A DNA stretch of 64,000 nt from Chrysopilus asiliformis. Lineage: Eukaryota; Arthropoda; Insecta; Diptera; Rhagionidae. How positions within the stretch are numbered: the first letter of the stretch is position 1; each line of letters starts with the position of its first letter. Made by a program: the position numbers and the translations under genes. The stretch is taken from positions 82,047,942 to 82,111,941 of the forward strand of contig OZ035962.1 of assembly GCA_964034945.1 (NCBI GenBank). The letters run 5' to 3'. The notes beneath the pieces were generated by a model. That model saw nothing but the letters and a program-made list of their open reading frames with translations. It was not told the origin of the DNA and made no database searches. Shown here in pieces: positions 45,266 through 56,710 of the stretch.

Positions 45266-47140
45266 GATCCAGCCAGAGCTTAGGGGAAGACCCTTTAATG
45301 CCGAAGCACAGCTCGGGATGGTTGGAAGGACAAAAGGAGATGCCGATTTATGTTCTCCTTGAACTTCTGCGGGTTATAGTCCGGGGGGAACACATCGGAT
45401 GGTAAATTGTTCCAAAGTCTTGTTGTTCGCGGAATGAAGGAACCCCTAAACTTTACTGTACGAAAGCGGGGAGGCTCAAGGAAGAAGTCGTGCGCACGTG
45501 TAGCTGCACGAGAGGGTCTAGGGAAAATATACCGTGGAGGAATAAGTTGGGAAATTTCGGTGGAACATTTCCCATTGAAATATTTGTAGAATATGCTGAG
45601 TACTCCAACAGAGCGACGATGCTCGAGAGACGGTAATGAATCTGTCAAAGACTTGTCTCCAATTAGTCGGATCGCACGTTTTTGGATTCGGTCCAGCAGT
45701 TGGAGGACAGTTTTTGGGGCTCCAGCCCAAATGTGCGAATTGTACTCGAGTCTCGGTCGAATGTAGCTCTTGTAAATGTTAAGGACGTCGACTGGTGCGA
45801 AATATTTTTTGCATCGTCCCAGGAAGCCTAGGCACTGCGATGCTTCCTTTGCTATTTTAAAAATATGATCACTCCATTGGAGCTTCTCATTTATTTCGAT
45901 GCCCAACATTCTGATGTTTTTTGAGTCACTAATGGACTCACTCATAAATTCGACCGTTTCGGGGGATTTTTCGCATTTCATCGATAACAGCATTGATTGG
46001 GTTTTAGATGCGTTGAATTCCACACGGTTGATTCTGCCCCAAGCCAGAATTGTGTTTAAATCAGAATTCAAAGATCTAATTTGCTCACTGCGTTTCGATC
46101 GAACTGCAATGGCGTTCGATTCTGCAGGTGAACTGAAATGGTAGGATGCGTCAAGGGAGCTGTCATCAGCGAAACAATAAAGTGGATTGAGAGTGAGAGA
46201 TAGTAGATCATTGATAAATATTAAGAAAAGCGTAGGAGCTAGAACTGAGCCTTGAGGGACACCAGAGTTAATTTTGAAGAGATCAGATTTATAACCATCC
46301 AATACAACCTGTATTGAACGATCAGAAAGGTAGCTCTCAATCCATTTGGAAATTGCAGGGTTTAGACCGATAGCTCGTATCTTTGCCATCAAAGCTTTAT
46401 GCCAAACACGGTCGAAAGCTTTGGAGATGTCCAGCGCTATAGTTTTTGATTCGCCAAAATTATGGAGACTTTTACTCCAGCGCTCGGTCAAGCAGACCAA
46501 AAGATCGCCTGTGGAGCGGCGCGCACGAAAGCCATATTGGCGATCGTTGATTATGTTATTGCGCTCTAAAAAATTTGTAATTTTGGTATTTATTAAAGTT
46601 TCCATAACCTTGGCAAGTACAGAAGTCAGAGCTATAGGCCTATAATTTGAGGGGTCGCATTTGTCACCTTTTTTGGGAATGGGCTGGACATTAGCTGCTT
46701 TCCAAGAAGAGGGATAGATCCCCTTGGAGAAGCTGAGGTAAAATAGGGAGCGAAGAGGTCCAGGTAAGGTGACGGCACATTTTTTCAAAACATGGGGGGG
46801 AATGCCATCCGGTCCTGTAGATTTGTTCACGTCAATCTCCTGCAGAATTCTAACTATTTGTCTTTTGCGGATGGAAAGTTTTGGAGAGACAATCTCCGAT
46901 ATGGTGGGTTGGGGCGGTAATTGGTTGGATTCCGGGAGACTTGAGTTCGCTGCGAATTTCGCGGCTAAAACGTTCGCCTTGCCAACGGGATCGACAACCA
47001 CTTCATTATCACAGATTAGTGGAGGTGTTGAAGATTTTGTGAAATTGTAACTGGTTTTTTGTGGTAGCACAATAGTTTCCGCGAAACTCTTTTGTGACGC
47101 AGGTTTCAAAGAACCGTTTAGTTTTCTTAATACCTTGTCA
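45228..47140 (-). mobile_element. Young 5'-truncated non-LTR retrotransposon with 35-nt poly(A)
   Basis: On the minus strand a reverse-transcriptase frame is followed by a ~32-nt 3' UTR and an uninterrupted run of 35 A (45228-45262 as T on plus). The 5' end stops at about 47140 in a degenerate repeat, so the endonuclease domain is missing, which is usual 5' truncation. The unbroken frame and pure tail indicate a recent insertion. I could not see a target-site duplication. Confidence 0.85.
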
Positions 47141-47199
47141 CAATGTAACCGATTTGCTACAGTTAATTTGTAACCGGTCACAATGTATCCAATTTTCAA
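45295..47199 (-). CDS. Reverse transcriptase of a CR1/jockey-type non-LTR element, C-terminal 634 residues
   Basis: One open frame of 634 codons. RT landmarks in order: STGPDGIPPHVLKK (about residue 128), SNYRPIALTSVLAKVME (184), QYGFRARRSTGDLL (221), the first catalytic Asp in ALDISKAFDRVWH (255), NSGVPQGSVLAP (311), the catalytic FADDSS (343) and LGIEINEKLQWSDHI (432), then YIRPRLEYNSHIW (479) and the family C-terminus SFIPRTTRLWNNLP (587). The poly(A) and the C-terminus fit jockey/CR1-type elements; the exact clade is undecided. The N-terminal endonuclease is absent, and the first ~20-25 residues probably come from flanking repeat, so the Met is not a native start. It likely encodes an intact RT domain but not a mobile element. 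Confidence 0.88.
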   Translation of the reverse strand: MKIGYIVTGYKLTVANRLHCDKVLRKLNGSLKPASQKSFAETIVLPQKTSYNFTKSSTPPLICDNEVVVDPVGKANVLAAKFAANSSLPESNQLPPQPTISEIVSPKLSIRKRQIVRILQEIDVNKSTGPDGIPPHVLKKCAVTLPGPLRSLFYLSFSKGIYPSSWKAANVQPIPKKGDKCDPSNYRPIALTSVLAKVMETLINTKITNFLERNNIINDRQYGFRARRSTGDLLVCLTERWSKSLHNFGESKTIALDISKAFDRVWHKALMAKIRAIGLNPAISKWIESYLSDRSIQVVLDGYKSDLFKINSGVPQGSVLAPTLFLIFINDLLSLTLNPLYCFADDSSLDASYHFSSPAESNAIAVRSKRSEQIRSLNSDLNTILAWGRINRVEFNASKTQSMLLSMKCEKSPETVEFMSESISDSKNIRMLGIEINEKLQWSDHIFKIAKEASQCLGFLGRCKKYFAPVDVLNIYKSYIRPRLEYNSHIWAGAPKTVLQLLDRIQKRAIRLIGDKSLTDSLPSLEHRRSVGVLSIFYKYFNGKCSTEISQLIPPRYIFPRPSRAATRAHDFFLEPPRFRTVKFRGSFIPRTTRLWNNLPSDVFPPDYNPQKFKENINRHLLLSFQPSRAVLRH

Positions 47200-47345
47200 C
47201 CGATTTCATTGTAACAAGTAATTGTTTTGAAACCGTTTTTTTTGTGACCAGTAACAATGTAACTAATTTGCAACAAGTGATTTTGTGTCATTGGTAACAA
47301 AGTAACCGATTTGCAACGGCTTCATTGTGGCCGGTCACAAAGCAT
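47141..47345. repeat. Degenerate GTAACAATGTAACCGATTTG repeat
   Basis: Six or more imperfect units of CACAATGTAACCGATTTGCAAC, some inverted (TTTCATTGTAACAAG), directly abutting the truncated end of the non-LTR element. It may be an older satellite fragment used as the insertion site. Confidence 0.5.
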
Positions 47346-48510
47346 AAACGGATTTGCCAAAAAGTTTTTTCCCTCGTCATATTTTGAGACGAACATTCTC
47401 AAAAAAATCCAAGCAAAAGAGAAAAAGAAAATTTTCCGCAAACAGACTTTGTTCGCTGAATGTTGTAGGAGCGCTTTTTACAGGTAACTATAGTTTTGGT
47501 CACATGGTGCTTATTATCTATCTATTAAATAATAGGCTCATGTGTTTTTCTGTGTCAGTCTGTACGCTTAAAACTCGCGAACCACTGAACCGATTTAAAT
47601 ACAACTTTCACGGAAGCTTATTGGCGTCAAGCCCTTAGAAAACTACCACAACACCCCTGTATTTTGTAACGATTTCCACTGTTGTTTTGTTGAAAATTAA
47701 AAATAATGGAAATAAAGAAATTATTCGATTCGTTAGAATTATCTATGAAAGTATGTTAGTGTCCTCTGCAGCATTAGATTAGATCACATGGATAAGTCTA
47801 TGTTGGTTATTTAAAATCTCTCATCTTTTGTCGAAGACGGATGCATCCGAGTTGTCTGTTTTTAGTCGCACATATCAATTATTTGATTATTTGACTTTTT
47901 TCGTATTTCTAAATGGCCTAATATACAGATTTTCATATATTAATTGTTTTCAAAAAAGAATCAAAGAAATTGATTTTAAAAATTCTTCCAAAATAATTTA
48001 GATAATATCGTCTAAGATGGCAGCTGACCATCCCCCTGCAATTTCCGGCAAAAAACAGCTTATGTCCATGAAACTAGAGCAAATTACCCTTCCAATGGAT
48101 GTACTACGAAAGTGAAACCCCAACTGGTTCAAAAATTAGCCCGGGGCATAAAAAAATGTCGAATCCTTCTTTAAAGTGTTTTAAAATTCCGTACGCTTTT
48201 AAACAATTAAAATAAATTTAAATTAATTTAGCGCGCCGTGGTGATTATCACTCTTTTAATTCGGAATTGCGTTTTAAAAAGTTCTCAAAATACTCATGTT
48301 TGCCATTATAACCAATATTTGTACCTTTGAACTTTAATACTTGTATAATCTAATTTAACCGACATTGAAATCCAATTATCTCAAAATTTTATGTTCTACA
48401 AATAAATCTCTTTGGAATTACATAATCGAAAATTTTGTCAGTTTACTTTTATTTCAAGAAATTTGCAGATAAGAATAGACCATTTGCAACAAAAAATATG
48501 CCGGTGAAAA
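47346..48510. other. 5' flank of SVWC gene C; possible retroelement remnant
   Basis: At 47500-47640 the sequence CTATCTATTAAATAATAGGC, TGTGTCAGTCTGTACGCTTA and CGAACCACTGAACCGATTTA resembles ends of RTE/SINE-like insect repeats. The remainder is AT-rich with no gene. Confidence 0.4.
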
Positions 48511-48511
48511 G

Positions 48512-48548
48512 TATAAAAGCTCATTTCAAATTAAAAATCTGATCATTT
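48512..48548 (+). promoter_or_regulatory. Core promoter of SVWC gene C
   Basis: GAAAAGTATAAAAGCTCATT (TATA box 48512-48519) and an initiator GATCATTTGA with predicted +1 A at 48545, 33 nt from the first T of the TATA box. The same two blocks with near-identical spacing precede the gene at 60.3 kb. Confidence 0.65.
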
Positions 48549-48593
48549 GAATTAAAAATTGGCGACAGCAGTGTTTTCATTTAATTTATCAAA

Positions 48594-49018
48594 ATGAAAT
48601 TACTTTTGACTTTATTTGTAGTTTTTGTAGCAGTTTGTCGTGCATCTGATGATGATTGTAATTTTAAAAGGACTTATTTTACTCACGGGTCTTAAATATG
48701 TCTTTTTTATTTAACAAAAATAGATGAGGGTTGCAAAGTGACGAATCATATTGTAGCGATTGGTGAAAATTTCCTTGTAGATGGCGAATGTGCTTCCTAT
48801 AAATGTACCGGACATGACGAATTTATCGGAGTCGGGTATGTTTTATAGTAAAAACCAAATCAAATAAACTTTATTTAAGATAAAACTAACATATTCGCAG
48901 ATGTGCATCGATGCAAGAGCTCCTTAAAGAGAATTGCCATTGGGTTGATCAGGACGAGAATAGGCCTCATCCGCAATGTTGTGGACGTGTTAAGTGTGAG
49001 AAGGTGATCGCTCTATAA
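48594..49018 (+). CDS. SVWC (Vago-type) small secreted protein C, three exons
   Basis: Exons 48594-48657, 48724-48835 and 48901-49018 with GT-AG introns (phase 1, phase 2) encode 97 residues. The signal peptide is about 18 residues (MKLLLTLFVVFVAVCRAS). The mature protein has the eight framework cysteines spaced X18, X4, X10, X10, X13, CC, X4, with VAIGE near the start and PHPQCCGRVKC at the end, the single-domain von Willebrand type C signature. AATAAA follows the stop at once. The nearest relative here is the gene at 60.3 kb (same VAIGE block and core promoter). The family B repeat with the 6.5 kb octamer array begins about 350 bp downstream. Role inferred from family: secreted, stress- or immune-responsive. 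Confidence 0.87.
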
Positions 49019-49365
49019 AAATAAATATAATCACATATGTATATAAATATAAGACAATTTAAATAAAATGCGAACATATTAGAGATTTTTTTTTAAATAA
49101 ATATTATTACATTTTAAAATTTTAAATGCCATTTTAGTGTTTTAAAACCTACTTACCACGCTTAACTATTTACGATAAGTGAAAAAAAATTGCTTATAAA
49201 TAATAAAAATTTAACAAAATAGTAGAACAATTATTTACAAACATACTATTTAATATAACTTAAAGACAACTGTATGTATATGATTTCAGAAAACAGGAAA
49301 AATAGAAATTTTATTAAGAAACCAACTTTAAACGCACAAAAGTTAAATTTCCAGTCTTTTTACTT

Positions 49366-52300
49366 TCTTCTACGGAGTATAATAAAGTATTGTATTCATG
49401 AAAAATTTCGACCTCTTAATTTTGCCTAAAAAACATTTCCCGATCACTCCTGAGTCGATTGGAGTCATATTAAAAAAATGTCTTTCTGTCTGTCAGTCTG
49501 TCAGTCTGTCAGTCTGTCATTCTGTCAGTCTGTCAGTCTGTCAGTCTGTCAGTCTGTCAGTCTGTCAGTCTGTCAGTCTGTCAGTCTGTCAGTCTGTCAG
49601 TCTGTCAGTCTGTCCGTCTGTCCGTCTGTCTGTCTGTCAGTCTGTCAGTCTGTCAGTCTGTCAGTCTGTCCGTCTGTCCGTCTGTCTGTCTGTCAGTCTG
49701 TCAGTCTGTCAGTCTGTCAGTCTGTCAGTCTGTCAGTCTGTCAGTCTGTCAGTCTGTCAGTCTGTCAGTCTGTCAGTCTGTCAGTCTGTCAGTCTGTCAG
49801 TCTGTCAGTCTGTCAGTCTGTCAGTCTGTCAGTCTGTCAGTCTGTCAGTCTGTCAGTCTGTCAGTCTGTCAGTCTGTCAGTCTGTCAGTCTGTCAGTCTG
49901 TCAGTCTGTCAGTCTGTCAGTCTGTCAGTCTGTCAGTCTGTCAGTCTGTCAGTCTGTCAGTCTGTCAGTCTGTCAGTCTGTCAGTCTGTCAGTCTGTCAG
50001 TCTGTCAGTCTGTCAGTCTGTCAGTCTGTCAGTCTGTCAGTCTGTCAGTCTGTCAGTCTGTCAGTCTGTCAGTCTGTCAGTCTGTCAGTCTGTCAGTCTG
50101 TCAGTCTGTCAGTCTGTCAGTCTGTCAGTCTGTCAGTCTGTCAGTCTGTCAGTCTGTCAGTCTGTCAGTCTGTCAGTCTGTCAGTCTGTCAGTCTGTCAG
50201 TCTGTCAGTCTGTCAGTCTGTCAGTCTGTCAGTCTGTCAGTCTGTCAGTCTGTCAGTCTGTCAGTCTGTCAGTCTGTCAGTCTGTCAGTCTGTCAGTCTG
50301 TCAGTCTGTCAGTCTGTCAGTCTGTCAGTCTGTCAGTCTGTCAGTCTGTCAGTCTGTCAGTCTGTCAGTCTGTCAGTCTGTCAGTCTGTCAGTCTGTCAG
50401 TCTGTCAGTCTGTCAGTCTGTCAGTCTGTCAGTCTGTCAGTCTGTCAGTCTGTCAGTCTGTCAGTCTGTCAGTCTGTCAGTCTGTCAGTCTGTCAGTCTG
50501 TCAGTCTGTCAGTCTGTCAGTCTGTCAGTCTGTCAGTCTGTCAGTCTGTCAGTCTGTCAGTCTGTCAGTCTGTCAGTCTGTCAGTCTGTCAGTCTGTCAG
50601 TCTGTCAGTCTGTCAGTCTGTCAGTCTGTCAGTCTGTCAGTCTGTCAGTCTGTCAGTCTGTCAGTCTGTCAGTCTGTCAGTCTGTCAGTCTGTCAGTCTG
50701 TCAGTCTGTCAGTCTGTCAGTCTGTCAGTCTGTCAGTCTGTCAGTCTGTCAGTCTGTCAGTCTGTCAGTCTGTCAGTCTGTCAGTCTGTCAGTCTGTCAG
50801 TCTGTCAGTCTGTCAGTCTGTCAGTCTGTCAGTCTGTCAGTCTGTCAGTCTGTCAGTCTGTCAGTCTGTCAGTCTGTCAGTCTGTCAGTCTGTCAGTCTG
50901 TCAGTCTGTCAGTCTGTCAGTCTGTCAGTCTGTCAGTCTGTCAGTCTGTCAGTCTGTCAGTCTGTCAGTCTGTCAGTCTGTCAGTCTGTCAGTCTGTCAG
51001 TCTGTCAGTCTGTCAGTCTGTCAGTCTGTCAGTCTGTCAGTCTGTCAGTCTGTCAGTCTGTCAGTCTGTCAGTCTGTCAGTCTGTCAGTCTGTCAGTCTG
51101 TCAGTCTGTCAGTCTGTCAGTCTGTCAGTCTGTCAGTCTGTCAGTCTGTCAGTCTGTCAGTCTGTCAGTCTGTCAGTCTGTCAGTCTGTCAGTCTGTCAG
51201 TCTGTCAGTCTGTCAGTCTGTCAGTCTGTCAGTCTGTCAGTCTGTCAGTCTGTCAGTCTGTCAGTCTGTCAGTCTGTCAGTCTGTCAGTCTGTCAGTCTG
51301 TCAGTCTGTCAGTCTGTCAGTCTGTCAGTCTGTCAGTCTGTCAGTCTGTCAGTCTGTCAGTCTGTCAGTCTGTCAGTCTGTCAGTCTGTCAGTCTGTCAG
51401 TCTGTCAGTCTGTCAGTCTGTCAGTCTGTCAGTCTGTCAGTCTGTCAGTCTGTCAGTCTGTCAGTCTGTCAGTCTGTCAGTCTGTCAGTCTGTCAGTCTG
51501 TCAGTCTGTCAGTCTGTCAGTCTGTCAGTCTGTCAGTCTGTCAGTCTGTCAGTCTGTCAGTCTGTCAGTCTGTCAGTCTGTCAGTCTGTCAGTCTGTCAG
51601 TCTGTCAGTCTGTCAGTCTGTCAGTCTGTCAGTCTGTCAGTCTGTCAGTCTGTCAGTCTGTCAGTCTGTCAGTCTGTCAGTCTGTCAGTCTGTCAGTCTG
51701 TCAGTCTGTCAGTCTGTCAGTCTGTCAGTCTGTCAGTCTGTCAGTCTGTCAGTCTGTCAGTCTGTCAGTCTGTCAGTCTGTCAGTCTGTCAGTCTGTCAG
51801 TCTGTCAGTCTGTCAGTCTGTCAGTCTGTCAGTCTGTCAGTCTGTCAGTCTGTCAGTCTGTCAGTCTGTCAGTCTGTCAGTCTGTCAGTCTGTCAGTCTG
51901 TCAGTCTGTCAGTCTGTCAGTCTGTCAGTCTGTCAGTCTGTCAGTCTGTCAGTCTGTCAGTCTGTCAGTCTGTCAGTCTGTCAGTCTGTCAGTCTGTCAG
52001 TCTGTCAGTCTGTCAGTCTGTCAGTCTGTCAGTCTGTCAGTCTGTCAGTCTGTCAGTCTGTCAGTCTGTCAGTCTGTCAGTCTGTCAGTCTGTCAGTCTG
52101 TCAGTCTGTCAGTCTGTCAGTCTGTCAGTCTGTCAGTCTGTCAGTCTGTCAGTCTGTCAGTCTGTCAGTCTGTCAGTCTGTCAGTCTGTCAGTCTGTCAG
52201 TCTGTCAGTCTGTCAGTCTGTCAGTCTGTCAGTCTGTCAGTCTGTCAGTCTGTCAGTCTGTCAGTCTGTCAGTCTGTCAGTCTGTCAGTCTGTCAGTCTG

Positions 52301-55300
52301 TCAGTCTGTCAGTCTGTCAGTCTGTCAGTCTGTCAGTCTGTCAGTCTGTCAGTCTGTCAGTCTGTCAGTCTGTCAGTCTGTCAGTCTGTCAGTCTGTCAG
52401 TCTGTCAGTCTGTCAGTCTGTCAGTCTGTCAGTCTGTCAGTCTGTCAGTCTGTCAGTCTGTCAGTCTGTCAGTCTGTCAGTCTGTCAGTCTGTCAGTCTG
52501 TCAGTCTGTCAGTCTGTCAGTCTGTCAGTCTGTCAGTCTGTCAGTCTGTCAGTCTGTCAGTCTGTCAGTCTGTCAGTCTGTCAGTCTGTCAGTCTGTCAG
52601 TCTGTCAGTCTGTCAGTCTGTCAGTCTGTCAGTCTGTCAGTCTGTCAGTCTGTCAGTCTGTCAGTCTGTCAGTCTGTCAGTCTGTCAGTCTGTCAGTCTG
52701 TCAGTCTGTCAGTCTGTCAGTCTGTCAGTCTGTCAGTCTGTCAGTCTGTCAGTCTGTCAGTCTGTCAGTCTGTCAGTCTGTCAGTCTGTCAGTCTGTCAG
52801 TCTGTCAGTCTGTCAGTCTGTCAGTCTGTCAGTCTGTCAGTCTGTCAGTCTGTCAGTCTGTCAGTCTGTCAGTCTGTCAGTCTGTCAGTCTGTCAGTCTG
52901 TCAGTCTGTCAGTCTGTCAGTCTGTCAGTCTGTCAGTCTGTCAGTCTGTCAGTCTGTCAGTCTGTCAGTCTGTCAGTCTGTCAGTCTGTCAGTCTGTCAG
53001 TCTGTCAGTCTGTCAGTCTGTCAGTCTGTCAGTCTGTCAGTCTGTCAGTCTGTCAGTCTGTCAGTCTGTCAGTCTGTCAGTCTGTCAGTCTGTCAGTCTG
53101 TCAGTCTGTCAGTCTGTCAGTCTGTCAGTCTGTCAGTCTGTCAGTCTGTCAGTCTGTCAGTCTGTCAGTCTGTCAGTCTGTCAGTCTGTCAGTCTGTCAG
53201 TCTGTCAGTCTGTCAGTCTGTCAGTCTGTCAGTCTGTCAGTCTGTCAGTCTGTCAGTCTGTCAGTCTGTCAGTCTGTCAGTCTGTCAGTCTGTCAGTCTG
53301 TCAGTCTGTCAGTCTGTCAGTCTGTCAGTCTGTCAGTCTGTCAGTCTGTCAGTCTGTCAGTCTGTCAGTCTGTCAGTCTGTCAGTCTGTCAGTCTGTCAG
53401 TCTGTCAGTCTGTCAGTCTGTCAGTCTGTCAGTCTGTCAGTCTGTCAGTCTGTCAGTCTGTCAGTCTGTCAGTCTGTCAGTCTGTCAGTCTGTCAGTCTG
53501 TCAGTCTGTCAGTCTGTCAGTCTGTCAGTCTGTCAGTCTGTCAGTCTGTCAGTCTGTCAGTCTGTCAGTCTGTCAGTCTGTCAGTCTGTCAGTCTGTCAG
53601 TCTGTCAGTCTGTCAGTCTGTCAGTCTGTCAGTCTGTCAGTCTGTCAGTCTGTCAGTCTGTCAGTCTGTCAGTCTGTCAGTCTGTCAGTCTGTCAGTCTG
53701 TCAGTCTGTCAGTCTGTCAGTCTGTCAGTCTGTCAGTCTGTCAGTCTGTCAGTCTGTCAGTCTGTCAGTCTGTCAGTCTGTCAGTCTGTCAGTCTGTCAG
53801 TCTGTCAGTCTGTCAGTCTGTCAGTCTGTCAGTCTGTCAGTCTGTCAGTCTGTCAGTCTGTCAGTCTGTCAGTCTGTCAGTCTGTCAGTCTGTCAGTCTG
53901 TCAGTCTGTCAGTCTGTCAGTCTGTCAGTCTGTCAGTCTGTCAGTCTGTCAGTCTGTCAGTCTGTCAGTCTGTCAGTCTGTCAGTCTGTCAGTCTGTCAG
54001 TCTGTCAGTCTGTCAGTCTGTCAGTCTGTCAGTCTGTCAGTCTGTCAGTCTGTCAGTCTGTCAGTCTGTCAGTCTGTCAGTCTGTCAGTCTGTCAGTCTG
54101 TCAGTCTGTCAGTCTGTCAGTCTGTCAGTCTGTCAGTCTGTCAGTCTGTCAGTCTGTCAGTCTGTCAGTCTGTCAGTCTGTCAGTCTGTCAGTCTGTCAG
54201 TCTGTCAGTCTGTCAGTCTGTCAGTCTGTCAGTCTGTCAGTCTGTCAGTCTGTCAGTCTGTCAGTCTGTCAGTCTGTCAGTCTGTCAGTCTGTCAGTCTG
54301 TCAGTCTGTCAGTCTGTCAGTCTGTCAGTCTGTCAGTCTGTCAGTCTGTCAGTCTGTCAGTCTGTCAGTCTGTCAGTCTGTCAGTCTGTCAGTCTGTCAG
54401 TCTGTCAGTCTGTCAGTCTGTCAGTCTGTCAGTCTGTCAGTCTGTCAGTCTGTCAGTCTGTCAGTCTGTCAGTCTGTCAGTCTGTCAGTCTGTCAGTCTG
54501 TCAGTCTGTCAGTCTGTCAGTCTGTCAGTCTGTCAGTCTGTCAGTCTGTCAGTCTGTCAGTCTGTCAGTCTGTCAGTCTGTCAGTCTGTCAGTCTGTCAG
54601 TCTGTCAGTCTGTCAGTCTGTCAGTCTGTCAGTCTGTCAGTCTGTCAGTCTGTCAGTCTGTCAGTCTGTCAGTCTGTCAGTCTGTCAGTCTGTCAGTCTG
54701 TCAGTCTGTCAGTCTGTCAGTCTGTCAGTCTGTCAGTCTGTCAGTCTGTCAGTCTGTCAGTCTGTCAGTCTGTCAGTCTGTCAGTCTGTCAGTCTGTCAG
54801 TCTGTCAGTCTGTCAGTCTGTCAGTCTGTCAGTCTGTCAGTCTGTCAGTCTGTCAGTCTGTCAGTCTGTCAGTCTGTCAGTCTGTCAGTCTGTCAGTCTG
54901 TCAGTCTGTCAGTCTGTCAGTCTGTCAGTCTGTCAGTCTGTCAGTCTGTCAGTCTGTCAGTCTGTCAGTCTGTCAGTCTGTCAGTCTGTCAGTCTGTCAG
55001 TCTGTCAGTCTGTCAGTCTGTCAGTCTGTCAGTCTGTCAGTCTGTCAGTCTGTCAGTCTGTCAGTCTGTCAGTCTGTCAGTCTGTCAGTCTGTCAGTCTG
55101 TCAGTCTGTCAGTCTGTCAGTCTGTCAGTCTGTCAGTCTGTCAGTCTGTCAGTCTGTCAGTCTGTCAGTCTGTCAGTCTGTCAGTCTGTCAGTCTGTCAG
55201 TCTGTCAGTCTGTCAGTCTGTCAGTCTGTCAGTCTGTCAGTCTGTCAGTCTGTCAGTCTGTCAGTCTGTCAGTCTGTCAGTCTGTCAGTCTGTCAGTCTG

Positions 55301-56710
55301 TCAGTCTGTCAGTCTGTCAGTCTGTCAGTCTGTCAGTCTGTCAGTCTGTCAGTCTGTCAGTCTGTCAGTCTGTCAGTCTGTCAGTCTGTCAGTCTGTCAG
55401 TCTGTCAGTCTGTCAGTCTGTCAGTCTGTCAGTCTGTCAGTCTGTCAGTCTGTCAGTCTGTCAGTCTGTCAGTCTGTCAGTCTGTCAGTCTGTCAGTCTG
55501 TCAGTCTGTCAGTCTGTCAGTCTGTCAGTCTGTCAGTCTGTCAGTCTGTCAGTCTGTCAGTCTGTCAGTCTGTCAGTCTGTCAGTCTGTCAGTCTGTCAG
55601 TCTGTCAGTCTGTCAGTCTGTCAGTCTGTCAGTCTGTCAGTCTGTCAGTCTGTCAGTCTGTCAGTCTGTCAGTCTGTCAGTCTGTCAGTCTGTCAGTCTG
55701 TCAGTCTGTCAGTCTGTCAGTCTGTCAGTCTGTCAGTCTGTCAGTCTGTCAGTCTGTCAGTCTGTCAGTCTGTCAGTCTGTCAGTCTGTCAGTCTGTCAG
55801 TCTGTCAGTCTGTCAGTCTGTCAGTCTGTCAGTCTGTCAGTCTGTCAGTCTATCAGTCTGTCAGTCTGTCAGTCTGTCAGTCTGTCAGTCTGTCAGTCTG
55901 TCTGTCAGTCTGTCTGTCAGTCTGTCTGTCAGTCTGTCAGTCTGTCTGTCAGTCTGTCAGTCTGTGTACAAGATTTCTCAAAAACTAATAGAGCTAGCGC
56001 CATGAAATTTTATAGGCATGTTGGGTCCTGAAATGGGACGATCCTATCAACTTTTGGTGGAAATCCGTTAACCGGAAGTATCCAAAATGGCGGTTTTTCC
56101 AAAATCGCAATTTCGTTTTTCTCGATTTACTCCCAAACTACGCGTTTTTTAGTGGCCTTAAGTATGACAAAACTTGGAGAAAATAAAATTTCCCACACTT
56201 TTGTCTTCAGCTATAACTCGATATCTCCACCTGTTATCGAGATAAACCGTTATTTCCAAAAAAACAGTTTTTTGCGATTATCTCGAAAACTAACGGGTTT
56301 TTGCTGACTGAATGTATGAAGTGAATTAATGAGAATGGCATTCTGCACAATTTTGTTTCTTACCGTTATCCGTTATCTTTTACCGTAATTGAGATATTTT
56401 CATTAATATGTAAAAAATCATATTTTTGCGAATAATTTGCAAACTAACGATTTTTCAACAAATCAGTTAAAAGAATAATTAAAGATGTTAACATTTTCTA
56501 CTTTTTTGCCATTTACCGTAAATTGATATCTTTTACCGTTCTCAAGTTATCTCAAATTTTGTACGTTTTTGATATTTTTGAATAAACCAAGAATTTATTG
56601 GGGGGTCTTCTTAGGTTGACAACGCGGCTGGGCTCTAGCGTAAATTGCGCAGGGTCGTAGATTTTGTAGAAGAAAGTTTTGTGTTGACCACAACTCATTT
56701 TTTTAGTTAT
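49366..56710 (+). repeat. Dispersed repeat family B carrying a giant octamer expansion
   Basis: Left part 49366-49480 (CTTCTACGGAGTATAATAAA, ATGAAAAATTTCGACCTCTT, CTCCTGAGTCGATTGGAGTC) and right part 55969-56710 (GTGTACAAGATTTCTCAAAA, GGAAATCCGTTAACCGGAAG, CTAACGGGTTTTTGCTGACT, ACCAAGAATTTATTGGGG, GTAAATTGCGCAGGGTCGTA) are collinear with the complement of 34430-35315. About 855 bp belong to the repeat proper; the rest is the array. Confidence 0.88.
49480..55968. repeat. ~6.48 kb homogeneous octamer satellite (CAGTCTGT)n
   Basis: About 800 copies of an 8-bp unit. From about 49691 to 55850 I see no departure from the unit; the sole interior change is TCTATCAG near 55850. Edges are mixed: at the left TGTCATTC, and a 30-bp TGTCCGTCTGTCCGTCTG block present twice at 56-bp spacing (49611, 49667); at the right alternating 8- and 12-bp units (CAGTCTGTCTGT). 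With an 8-bp period every forward frame reads the same Ser-Val-Ser-Leu-Ser-Val-Cys-Gln cycle without stops, which explains ORFs of about 2,190 codons; the reverse strand has TGA in all frames. No evidence it is translated. Confidence 0.97.

Noticed and set aside
49480..55968. CRISPR array or other spaced direct-repeat system
   Set aside because: The units are contiguous with no spacers and the genome is eukaryotic. The same applies to the 121-bp array at 19.7 kb, which has no unique spacers.
49398..56005. Two overlapping ORFs of about 2,190 codons encoding a Ser-Val-Ser-Leu-Ser-Val-Cys-Gln repeat protein
   Set aside because: An 8-bp tandem without stops reads the same peptide in all three forward frames. 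The starts lie in a dispersed repeat, and the family B copy at 34.4 kb has no such frame. No splice or promoter context.
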